Program-made: the position numbers and the translations under genes
Origin: Edaphobacter lichenicola
GTDB taxonomy: Bacteria; Acidobacteriota; Terriglobia; Terriglobales; Acidobacteriaceae
Length of the DNA: 64,000 nt
Reading direction: 5' to 3'
NCBI RefSeq assembly: GCF_025264645.1
Contig: NZ_CP073696.1
Span: 2,232,001-2,296,000, forward strand
The notes under the pieces: model-generated
The model's database searches: none
What the model saw: the letters and a program-made list of their open reading frames with translations, nothing else
Told to the model about the DNA's origin: nothing
Shown: in pieces, positions 42,594 through 49,984 of the stretch
Layout: every line of letters begins with the position of its first letter
Position numbering within the stretch: position 1 is the first letter of the stretch

Positions 42594-42998
42594 ATGAGCA
42601 TAACGCAACAACTTATCTATTTGTTTGTCCTTGCGATCCCAGTCGCTTCGATAGCCTGGACTATCACGCATGAAGAGGTCATTCGCGAGTTTCGCGAAAC
42701 CTGTCATGCCAAAAGCGCAGAGTGTCGGCGCTTGTATCAGCGAAAGTTCTTCTATCTGTTCACTTGTGAGTATTGCTTCAGTCACTATGTCGCTTTGATT
42801 TTCCTCGTAATAACTCGGTTTCAGCTTTTATATCCGGATTGGCGCGGATATCTAATCGCTCTCTTCTCTTTGGTTTGGGTCGCGAACGTTTATATGAGTT
42901 TCTTTGGAATGATCCGGCTAGATCTAAAGAAAGAACGGGTTGAGATCGCGAAAAGCGAAGCCACGCAATCGGCATCGTCGTTAAACAGCCCTCTCTGA
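42594..42998 (+). CDS. Small membrane protein with conserved CxxC region
   Basis: A 134-residue protein with three hydrophobic stretches (LIYLFVLAIPVASIAWTI; YVALIFLVITRFQLLYP; YLIALFSLVWVANVYMSFFG). Between them is the motif FTCEYCFSHYVAL, resembling DUF1360-type membrane proteins with a CxxC loop. AGGAGG lies 11 bases before ATG. It starts 21 bases after the HAD gene, same strand, perhaps one unit. Function unknown. Confidence 0.75.
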   Translation: MSITQQLIYLFVLAIPVASIAWTITHEEVIREFRETCHAKSAECRRLYQRKFFYLFTCEYCFSHYVALIFLVITRFQLLYPDWRGYLIALFSLVWVANVYMSFFGMIRLDLKKERVEIAKSEATQSASSLNSPL

Positions 42999-43113
42999 GG
43001 GCTCCAAACATCGAAAGCAAAACGTGGGTTCTACTGAGCCATGCAACGCTGAAGCATAGGATTGCTTCTCACTCGATGGTGTTACTGGGCGGCATGCCGC
43101 CCTTGGAGAGTAC

Positions 43114-43623
43114 ATGAAAAGATCAACTCAAATAATCTGCTGCGCCGTCCTGAGCTTCGCGTTCGGCATGATGCCCACGAACGCAACAGCGCAAAGTGAC
43201 GACGACAAGAAGTTCCTAGCTATGGCTGCACAGTCGGACCAAAACGAAATTGCACTGAGCAAACTGGCCGAACAGAAGGCCACGAACCCAGATGTGAAGG
43301 CGTTCGCGGAAAAGATGATTTCGGAGCACACGCAGATGACGGCCAGCATGAAGCCGTTTGTCGACGCATGGGGCCTGACGCCGCCAACGGGTCCCGACGC
43401 CGATCACCAAAAGGAGTTGGATAAGCTCAATGGGCTGTCGGGCAATGATTTCGACAAGGCATACATGAAAGATATGGTCTCCGATCACACGAAAGCGCTA
43501 AGCGCATTCACGAAAGAGGCTAAAGACACCAAAGACTCTAAATTTCGTGCTGCCGTAATCAAGGGAAAGACGGCCGTCGCCGCACACAAAAACATGGCTT
43601 ATGATCTGGAAAAGAAGCTTTAG
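43114..43623 (+). CDS. Exported DUF4142 protein (ferritin-like fold)
   Basis: After a signal peptide (CAVLSFAFGMMPTNATAQ) the 143-residue mature part is all-helical with the DUF4142 pattern: KFLAMAAQSDQNEIALSKLA, VKAFAEKMISEHTQM, DFDKAYMKDMVSDHTKALS and a final HKNMAYDLEKK. Conserved Glu and His positions resemble a ferritin-like bundle. These proteins are periplasmic and of uncertain function. GGAG precedes the ATG, and a strong terminator follows at 43645. Confidence 0.92.
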   Translation: MKRSTQIICCAVLSFAFGMMPTNATAQSDDDKKFLAMAAQSDQNEIALSKLAEQKATNPDVKAFAEKMISEHTQMTASMKPFVDAWGLTPPTGPDADHQKELDKLNGLSGNDFDKAYMKDMVSDHTKALSAFTKEAKDTKDSKFRAAVIKGKTAVAAHKNMAYDLEKKL

Positions 43624-43644
43624 CCTCTATCTAAACGATCCGCA

Positions 43645-43680
43645 GAAAGCCCTCCCGAAGCTGGGAGGGCTTTCTTATTT
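43645..43680 (+). terminator. Rho-independent terminator after DUF4142 gene
   Basis: Twelve-base perfect stem GAAAGCCCTCCC/GGGAGGGCTTTC, six-base loop, followed by TTATTTG. Confidence 0.9.
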
Positions 43681-43755
43681 GTTTCCTACACGGAACCTCA
43701 AATTGACTCGAACGCCACTTGCTGGGTTCAATGAATTGAGCGTTTCACTCCATGG

Positions 43756-44181
43756 TTAAGAAAGTACCGTATCCCGTTTCTGACGGTCATTGCATGCGGC
43801 GCGAAGTTTCTCATAGCGGATTTGCAGTTCATCCAACTCAAGGTCGCTCAGATTTTCGATGTCGATCATCTGATCCCTGGCCTTGTCCACTGCGTGGATG
43901 AGCTCGTTCAACTTTAGATTGATCGCGCGCGCATCTCTGTTCTGCGTATTTTGGATGAGGAAGACCATAAGAAAGGTAATGATGGTCGTTCCGGTGTTGA
44001 TCACGAGCTGCCAGGTATCAGAATAATGAAACACCGGACCGGTGGTGCCCCAAATGACAATGACGAGCCCGGCCCCAGCGAATGCCCACTTCGATCCCAA
44101 CCAACCAGAAGCCCGGGCAGCGAACCGGCCGAACCAATCGTTGGTAGTGCGCGTCTTTATTTCAATTGGTGTTTCCTTCAT
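43756..44181 (-). CDS. Low-affinity iron permease family protein
   Basis: A 141-residue membrane protein with two helices (WAFAGAGLVIVIWGTTGPVF and LVINTGTTIITFLMVFLIQ) and the family sequence FLIQNTQNRDARAINLKLNE, then a cytoplasmic coiled-coil end. It matches the Fet4-like bacterial family, though true iron transport has rarely been shown. GGAGG lies six bases before the ATG. Convergent with the DUF4142 terminator. Confidence 0.88.
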   Translation of the reverse strand: MKETPIEIKTRTTNDWFGRFAARASGWLGSKWAFAGAGLVIVIWGTTGPVFHYSDTWQLVINTGTTIITFLMVFLIQNTQNRDARAINLKLNELIHAVDKARDQMIDIENLSDLELDELQIRYEKLRAACNDRQKRDTVLS

Positions 44182-44369
44182 AGGCGACCTCCCCCTGAAA
44201 CGAAGCCTGCGTCAAGCACGGCAAGTCTTTCTAGATAGCGCTACTCTACATGAGTTTCTCTAAGATCGCGGTAGGCCTTTGCCTCTCGGATCCGCGTCTC
44301 AGGATTCGTGCCGCGATCGCCAGCCATCTAAACCCTTCTCGGCGGCATCGCACGGAGCACGGGGTAGAC

Positions 44370-45359
44370 ATGCCAAGCGCCGGAATACCAGTCAGAAATT
44401 TTGGGAAATCTAACGTGAAGATCTCCGCTCTCGGCCTTGGTGGGCATCACCTGGGAGCCGCGAAAGACGAACCGACTGCCGTTCGTCTGGTTCATCGAGC
44501 GGTAGACGGCGGCATAAGCTTCTTCGACTGCTGCTGGGAATACAACCGAGGCAAGTCGGAAGATTGGTTAGGTAAAGGTCTGAAGGGGCTTCGGGAGAAG
44601 GCTTTTCTTATGACGAAAGTCTGCACGCATGGAAGGGATGCGAGTCTCGCCATGCAGATGCTGGAGCAGTCCCTACGTCGTCTTCAGACTGACCATCTCG
44701 ATCTGTGGCAAATCCATGGCGTTACCTTCCAGAATGATCCTGAACTATTCATTCGCCCGAATGGTGCTGCAGAAGCTCTGAGGAAAGCCAAGGAACAAGG
44801 TAAGGTCCGTTTTGTTGGTTTTAGTGGGCACAAAGATCCCGCTATCCATCTTGCGATGTTGAATACCGGCTTTCCTTTCGATGCGGTGCAGATGCCCCTC
44901 AACCCTTTTGACGCCAATTTCTTCTCGTTCGAGAAAATGGTCCTTCCGGTGCTGGTTGAGCGCGGCATAGCACCTCTTGGCATGAAGCCCATTGGTGGTA
45001 AAGGGGAGCCTGTACAAAGCGGGGTCTTTACAGCTGAAGAACTCCTTCGATATGCAATGAGTCTCCCCGTTGCGACGACCATCTCTGGCGCCTCAGATCC
45101 CCACATTCTTGAACAAAATCTCACCATCGCCCAGAACTTCACGCCTCTCAGCCCGACTGAGATGCAGTCCATGCGGGATCGCGCGAAGCCATATGCCGGA
45201 GACGGCCACTTTGAGCTCTACAAGACTTCGATTAAATACGACAATCCGGAGGCTCGCCTGGCTCACGAATTCCCTATCGATATGCAGTCGGTAGAAGTGA
45301 AACAGATGGTGTATTCGACGACCAATTCTGGGCGGCCATTTCCTGACGTGGCTGAATAA
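44370..45359 (+). CDS. Aldo/keto reductase, cytoplasmic
   Basis: A 329-residue AKR with a TIM barrel. The catalytic tetrad is readable: Asp and Tyr in GISFFDCCWEYNRGKSE, Lys in MTKVCTHGR and His in WQIHGV. The NADPH-binding end is PVATTISGASDPHILEQN. ATG 44370 is chosen because homology begins there (IPVRNFGKSNVKISALGLGG); the frame is open earlier without a ribosome site. It stands 25 bases before a Tat-exported paralogue of similar sequence. The substrate is unknown. Confidence 0.93.
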   Translation: MPSAGIPVRNFGKSNVKISALGLGGHHLGAAKDEPTAVRLVHRAVDGGISFFDCCWEYNRGKSEDWLGKGLKGLREKAFLMTKVCTHGRDASLAMQMLEQSLRRLQTDHLDLWQIHGVTFQNDPELFIRPNGAAEALRKAKEQGKVRFVGFSGHKDPAIHLAMLNTGFPFDAVQMPLNPFDANFFSFEKMVLPVLVERGIAPLGMKPIGGKGEPVQSGVFTAEELLRYAMSLPVATTISGASDPHILEQNLTIAQNFTPLSPTEMQSMRDRAKPYAGDGHFELYKTSIKYDNPEARLAHEFPIDMQSVEVKQMVYSTTNSGRPFPDVAE

Positions 45360-45384
45360 ATTGCAATCGTACAGAGGGTTTTGC

Positions 45385-46491
45385 GTGAAAAACGAACATG
45401 ATGATTCCAAGTCAGAGGTGAGTAGGCGGCTATTTCTAAAAGGCGCCGCTATAGGAGGCGCGATGACTGCTCTCTCCGCTACCGCCGGTGCCCAAAGCCA
45501 CGTCGCTCAAAACACAATCAATCCAGAAGTGCCAAATTTCTCTGGAGAATATGACACGCCAGTTGCAGAATTTCAAGTACCCCGTCGCGCGATGGGTAAG
45601 ACCGGTCTCGAGGTATCGATCTTGGGGATGGGTGGATTCCATCTCGGGACGGCCGCCGGCCAACCTGAAGTCAATAATATGATCGCGAAGGCAATGGATC
45701 ACGGAATCAACTTCTTCGATAACGCATGGGAATATCACAAGGGTGTAAGCGAAGAACGGGTTGGGGCGGCGTTGAAAGGAAAACGCGACAAAGCTATTGT
45801 AATGACCAAGGTCTGCACTCACGGTCGCAAGAGAGACGTTGCCATGCGAATGCTCGAAGAATCACTTACCCGTCTTCAGACCGATCATTTGGATGTTTGG
45901 CAGGTCCATGAGGTCGTTTATTACAACGACCCCGAAAAGTGCTACGCATCTGACGGGGTACTGGAAGCCTTGAGCGCGGCGAAGCAGCAAGGCAAGGTTC
46001 GTTTCGTTGGGTTCACCGGCCACAAGAACCCTTCGATTCATCTCGAGATGCTGAATGGGGGCTATCCCTTTGATACGGTTCAGATGCCGCTTAATCCGTT
46101 CGACTACAGCTATCGAAGCTTCCAACAACATGTTCTGCCGGTGGCGACTCAGCGAGGGATGGCTGTCTTCGGTATGAAAAGTATGGGCGGGTCAGGCGAG
46201 ATGATTTCGAGCGGCGCACTGACGCCAACCGAGGCTTTGAGCTACGCCATGAGCTTGCCTGGGGTTTCAACAACCATCAGTGGTATGGATTCGATGGCGG
46301 TCCTCGATCAGAATTTGAAGATCGTACAAAACTTCACCCCGCTGACAGCTAAGCAGATAGAAGACTTGCGGGCGTACGGAAAGCAATTCGAGGATGGGCG
46401 GTATGAGTTGTTTAAAAGTACAGTGAAGTATGATGGCGATCTCGGGCGACAACAGCACGACTACCCCCCATCTGCTGACTTGCCGGCCTAA
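45385..46491 (+). CDS. Aldo/keto reductase with Tat signal
   Basis: The 368-residue protein begins with a twin-arginine signal (SRRLFLKGAAIGGAMTALSA), so it is probably exported folded with its cofactor to the periplasm. The AKR core repeats the pattern of the upstream gene: NFFDNAWEYHKG (Asp, Tyr), MTKVCTHGRK (Lys), WQVHEV (His), and VSTTISGMDSMAVLDQN. GTG 45385 is chosen with GAGGG upstream; a TTG at 45361 is the alternative. The two genes are tandem paralogues. Confidence 0.92.
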   Translation: MKNEHDDSKSEVSRRLFLKGAAIGGAMTALSATAGAQSHVAQNTINPEVPNFSGEYDTPVAEFQVPRRAMGKTGLEVSILGMGGFHLGTAAGQPEVNNMIAKAMDHGINFFDNAWEYHKGVSEERVGAALKGKRDKAIVMTKVCTHGRKRDVAMRMLEESLTRLQTDHLDVWQVHEVVYYNDPEKCYASDGVLEALSAAKQQGKVRFVGFTGHKNPSIHLEMLNGGYPFDTVQMPLNPFDYSYRSFQQHVLPVATQRGMAVFGMKSMGGSGEMISSGALTPTEALSYAMSLPGVSTTISGMDSMAVLDQNLKIVQNFTPLTAKQIEDLRAYGKQFEDGRYELFKSTVKYDGDLGRQQHDYPPSADLPA

Positions 46492-46725
46492 CCTGAGCGG
46501 CCGCAGCTTGAAGTTGCCGACCTAACCAATTTCCTCACGAATACGATGCTATGCGATCCGAAGAAGAGAAACACCGCCTGCACATCCTTGGCTCAAGGCA
46601 ACGTGAGGTGATTTGACTGTGAGTTATTCCGTGGAGCAGTTCAGTTGCATCATATGAGATGTCGCGACTGTGCCGCACCTTCGTTGGGCCCCTTGTGGTG
46701 ACCAGCGCTTCCTGATGGAGGCCTT

Positions 46726-47232
46726 ATGAAAATCTGGATATTGGTCGCTTTATTGACGCTGTCTTCGATATGGGTTAGCGCGCCGGGACAGTGCAAGAAG
46801 CCTGAGATCAACCCGATATGGGACAGCACTAACAATCAGTTCAGATGTGTTGATCCTGCCGCCGGCACCGGTTCAGATCATGATGATAGTGTGTCCCCCA
46901 CGGGAACCAAACAATCGTGCGGTGCGGTGCGAGAAAACCTACTCAAGGTCTGTCCAACTTCGGATGAAGGCAAGATCTGTAGAGGTAAAGCTAAGTCCAT
47001 CTTCAACGCATGTTACAAGAACGGAAGCGAGGATCGTAGTGCGGCGTCCAATACCCGAGGTCAATTGGGGAAAGCCGACTCTTCCACTTGCATGACTACC
47101 TACAACCAACAACAGCAGGCATGCCAGTCTCGCCGACAAACCCCCGCATCCCCAGGTCAACCTTCGGCTCCTGATACTTGCCTACAAGAGGCTTTGGCCG
47201 CGGAGAATAAGTGTCTCGCGAACAGCCATTGA
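46726..47232 (+). CDS. Secreted cysteine-rich protein, hypothetical
   Basis: A signal peptide (ILVALLTLSSIWVSAPGQ) precedes a 147-residue mature part with ten cysteines, among them CGAVRENLLKVC, KICRGKAKSIFNAC, CMTTYNQQQQAC and CLQEALAAENKC. The regular C-x10-C spacing suggests helical hairpins held by disulfides. GGAGG lies a few bases before the ATG. No family known to me; an extracytoplasmic role is likely. Confidence 0.75.
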   Translation: MKIWILVALLTLSSIWVSAPGQCKKPEINPIWDSTNNQFRCVDPAAGTGSDHDDSVSPTGTKQSCGAVRENLLKVCPTSDEGKICRGKAKSIFNACYKNGSEDRSAASNTRGQLGKADSSTCMTTYNQQQQACQSRRQTPASPGQPSAPDTCLQEALAAENKCLANSH

Positions 47233-47372
47233 CAGGCGTTTGGGTCACTGATCGCACGCTTTAGAACGAGGAGGGCCACCTTCGCCAAAAGGGCCAGGCC
47301 TACTAATTTTGGGGACAACAACCAAGCTGATGCCCATTAAGTGTTCAGTGTGTTTGTTCGTCACTCCTGAGC

Positions 47373-47591
47373 TTAGGCCCAGCCCCTCCGCCACGGAATG
47401 CTCTTAGCGTCATCAGGCTCCTTTCCTTCTGAGCCAGCGACAAAACCCCGGTCATAGTCCACTACTTCTTCTTCGGTGCGATCACGCATGAGGAATGATT
47501 CTCGATCAATGTCGTCTGAATCTATTGGACGCTCCAACTCTTCGGCGTCTCGGAATGTGACCACTGGATCACTAACGTTCGCTCGTTTCAT
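47373..47591 (-). CDS. RMF-like small protein, second copy
   Basis: A 72-residue protein with KRANVSDPVVTFRDAEEL, then DRTEEEVVDYDRGFVAGSEG and the end IPWRRGWA. It aligns with 14826-15149 over SDPVV and over the whole C-terminal DYDxGFxxG...WxRGWA region, which resembles ribosome modulation factor. ATG 47591 sits one base after the stop of the MPAC/CNE gene, and the ribosome site GAGG is inside that gene's last codons. Role in ribosome hibernation is only a structural guess. Confidence 0.65.
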   Translation of the reverse strand: MKRANVSDPVVTFRDAEELERPIDSDDIDRESFLMRDRTEEEVVDYDRGFVAGSEGKEPDDAKSIPWRRGWA

Positions 47592-47592
47592 T

Positions 47593-47808
47593 TCACACCT
47601 CGTTACAGTCATCACAGCCCACGCCGTGCTCTACTAGGGCCATGTAGCAGGTCGTCAAATCTGTGATGCGGTCTGAAGGCTCCTCAGTGCCGATACGGTT
47701 GACCCCTTCACCGCAGCTGATTAGAAACGCCTGAGCTAACGTCATCCCTTCCGGGCACGCCGGCATATCTTCGGCGCTCCATAGTGCAGGTAATGCTTTG
47801 TTGTTCAT
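47593..47808 (-). CDS. MPAC/CNE-family small protein, copy 3
   Basis: A 71-residue member of the family at 15839 and 17920, with ALPALWSAEDMPACPEGM, the helix TLAQAFLISCGEGVNRIG and the C-terminus EHGVGCDDCNEV. It is directly followed by the RMF-like gene, with only one base between stop and start. This two-gene locus lies about 29 kb from the main cluster. Conserved cysteines and histidine again suggest metal binding. Function unknown. Confidence 0.72.
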   Translation of the reverse strand: MNNKALPALWSAEDMPACPEGMTLAQAFLISCGEGVNRIGTEEPSDRITDLTTCYMALVEHGVGCDDCNEV

Positions 47809-48251
47809 TGGAACATACCACCCTACCTTCTAACTGAAGACACATACCATCCTGGCCAGTCGCCCTCAGCTAAACAGAGTTCGCTTCGTGAACGGAACCC
47901 ATTGAACTGCAAGAGCAGGGAACCGCTGTCAATTCCGATCGATCGGTTTGGAACAGGTGTTGAACGTCCTTCTCAAGCTGATCCCAGTTGATATACCGGT
48001 ACAACCATTCGTGATCTCATTCCACTGTGTAGACACCGCCCGCCAAGAGCCAGCAGGCCGCAGATATACCGATCAAAACCCCTTCGGGTCTCATACGGGA
48101 AGCAGATGCGTCCTGGCTAAATTTAGTTGCAGTCACGCTATTTGACCCGCAGTTTGGTAAGACATCCTGTGGGACTTCTCTTAACGGCGCCAGTCTTTTC
48201 TCCACAGTTGCGAATATCGACTTGTTACCTTTTCGCATCTATCAGGAGATA
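47809..48251. other. Intergenic region between divergent genes
   Basis: It separates the minus-strand small-protein pair from exonuclease III. A short minus-strand frame (48017 upward) includes one hydrophobic stretch, LIGISAACWLLAGG, but no convincing start; I do not call it. The exonuclease ribosome site CAGGAG is at the right end. Confidence 0.5.
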
Positions 48252-49019
48252 ATGATTGAAATTGCGAGCTGGAACGTAAACTCAATTCGAGCTCGTCTCG
48301 AACAGGTCACAGCGTGGCTAGAGACATACCTGCCGGACGTCCTATTGCTGCAGGAGTTAAAGGGAACAGAATTTCCGGCCGACGTGTTCAAAAATCTTGG
48401 ATACGAGAGCGTAGCGGTAACCCAGAAGGCTTATAACGGCGTCGCGATCTTGTCTCGCCACCCGATCGAGACTATAAGCAGGACGCTGGCTGGGGATGAA
48501 AAAGACAGCCATTCCCGGTTCATCGAGGTGATGATCGGCGGTCTCCGTGTCGTTAACATCTATCTTCCAAATGGAAATCCCATAGGAAGTGACAACTTCG
48601 CCTACAAATTAGCCTGGATGGATAGACTTCACAGACAGCTAAAGATTTGGGAGAAGAAAGATCCTCCGACTCTGATAGGAGGGGACTTCAATGTCATCCC
48701 GGAAGATATCGATTGCCACAAGCCTTCCTCGTGGATACGCGATGCACTTTTCCAGCCGGAGCCACGCGCAAAATATCGCAGTCTACTCAAACTCGGCTAT
48801 ATTGATGCGTTCCGGTCTTTGCATCCCGATTTGAAGGGACAGTTCACCTTCTGGGACTACTTCAGGCAGGCATTTCAGCACAATCGCGGAATTCGAATTG
48901 ACCACTTCCTACTATCGCCATCCCTGGGTGAGAGATTGATCTCTTGCGAGATTGATAGAGGGCCGCGGGCACAGATAAAACCGTCTGATCACACGCCAAT
49001 CGTCGTCAAATTGCGATAA
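48252..49019 (+). CDS. xthA: Exodeoxyribonuclease III
   Basis: A 255-residue endonuclease/exonuclease/phosphatase-fold enzyme that cleaves at abasic sites and removes 3' blocking groups in base excision repair. Motifs are SWNVNSIRARLEQV, LLLQELKG (metal-binding Glu), GGDFNVIPEDID (Asp, Asn), FRIDHFLLS-like RIDHFLLSPSL and PSDHTPIVVKL (catalytic His). AGGAG lies five bases before ATG 48252, which decides the start. Confidence 0.95.
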   Translation: MIEIASWNVNSIRARLEQVTAWLETYLPDVLLLQELKGTEFPADVFKNLGYESVAVTQKAYNGVAILSRHPIETISRTLAGDEKDSHSRFIEVMIGGLRVVNIYLPNGNPIGSDNFAYKLAWMDRLHRQLKIWEKKDPPTLIGGDFNVIPEDIDCHKPSSWIRDALFQPEPRAKYRSLLKLGYIDAFRSLHPDLKGQFTFWDYFRQAFQHNRGIRIDHFLLSPSLGERLISCEIDRGPRAQIKPSDHTPIVVKLR

Positions 49020-49368
49020 CTGTCGAATATGGTCTAAAAGAGAAGCTGTTAATACCGACATCAGTCCAGGCAATCCCCACAGATGCAGACGGGCCGCCCT
49101 TCCGGAATGCTTGATGCTCATTCAGCCGTTTGTAGAATTGAAGGCTCTTGCCTCGAACGCGGGCATGGGCCGATCTGGCTGTCTGCGCCTGTCGATTTAC
49201 GTTAAGAACCTTTTCCCGATCACCGGGTTTGATAGGAGTGATACCTTCCGTCATCTGCCCTTTGTACGGAAATATAATCGAGAGATGAGCGCCCAGTTCT
49301 TTGAGGTTGTAAGTTTTGGCGTCGAAGAGTGAGCAAGGGTGTCTTAGATCATGAAATGGAGGGGATGA
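49020..49368. other. Intergenic region without clear gene
   Basis: Frames in both strands are open for up to 70-150 codons but have no ribosome sites or family patterns. I see no gene. Confidence 0.45.
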
Positions 49369-49734
49369 GTGCCAGATACGAATCGTGTGGTCTTTGTCGT
49401 TGACGACGAAGCGGTGATTGCCCAAACACTCGCTGTTATTTTGAATCGAGCGGGCTTTCAAGCAACCGCCTTCGATCATCCGGAGAAGGCTATCGCCGCC
49501 TGCACTGAGTTAGCTCCCGATCTCCTCATCAGTGACGTCATGATGCCAGGTATGACGGGTGTAGAGTTGGCCATTCACTTCCGCGAAACTCAACCAAAGT
49601 GTAAGGTTCTGCTCTTCTCTGGACAGGCCACGACGTTCGATCTTTTAGGGAAGGCTCGCGAGCAGGGGTATGACTTCGATTTGCTCTTAAAGCCGGTCCA
49701 TCCTGCCGACCTTCTGGCAAAACTTCGAGCTTGA
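49369..49734 (+). CDS. Single-domain response regulator
   Basis: A 121-residue receiver domain without an output domain. The acidic pocket is VVDDEAVIAQ, the phosphoacceptor Asp is in LLISDVMMPGMTG (about residue 55), the conserved Ser/Thr is in LLFSGQATT and the Lys in LLLKPVHPADL. Start is GTG 49369; an ATG in another frame is close by. Such CheY-like proteins relay phosphate to other partners. The large PAS histidine kinase lies 250 bases downstream on the opposite strand. Confidence 0.92.
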   Translation: MPDTNRVVFVVDDEAVIAQTLAVILNRAGFQATAFDHPEKAIAACTELAPDLLISDVMMPGMTGVELAIHFRETQPKCKVLLFSGQATTFDLLGKAREQGYDFDLLLKPVHPADLLAKLRA

Positions 49735-49984
49735 GTCTCGCTCGCAAATCTCTATCGGCTAGACGACAATTCGGGTTATAACATACGCGGAACGTTGAAC
49801 GAACCAACCTTTATCTATCTACCTGACTCAGACTGCTATATGGACTCGCCCTTCGCACCTCGCTCTTTTGAGGACAAAGGTCGGAAAGTTCAAAGTCTGC
49901 GATTGGAACGTCGAATATAACACCAGTAGCCTGGTAGGCAGACGTCGCAGCAACCATCGCAACTGCTGAAACTTCTACCGAATC

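Noticed and set aside
48017..48238. Minus-strand frame with one hydrophobic stretch near its end
   Set aside because: Only about 25 codons look membrane-like and there is no start signal; not enough for a gene call.
49006..49479. 157-codon minus-strand frame
   Set aside because: It overlaps exonuclease III and the response regulator on the other strand and lacks protein-like pattern or ribosome site.
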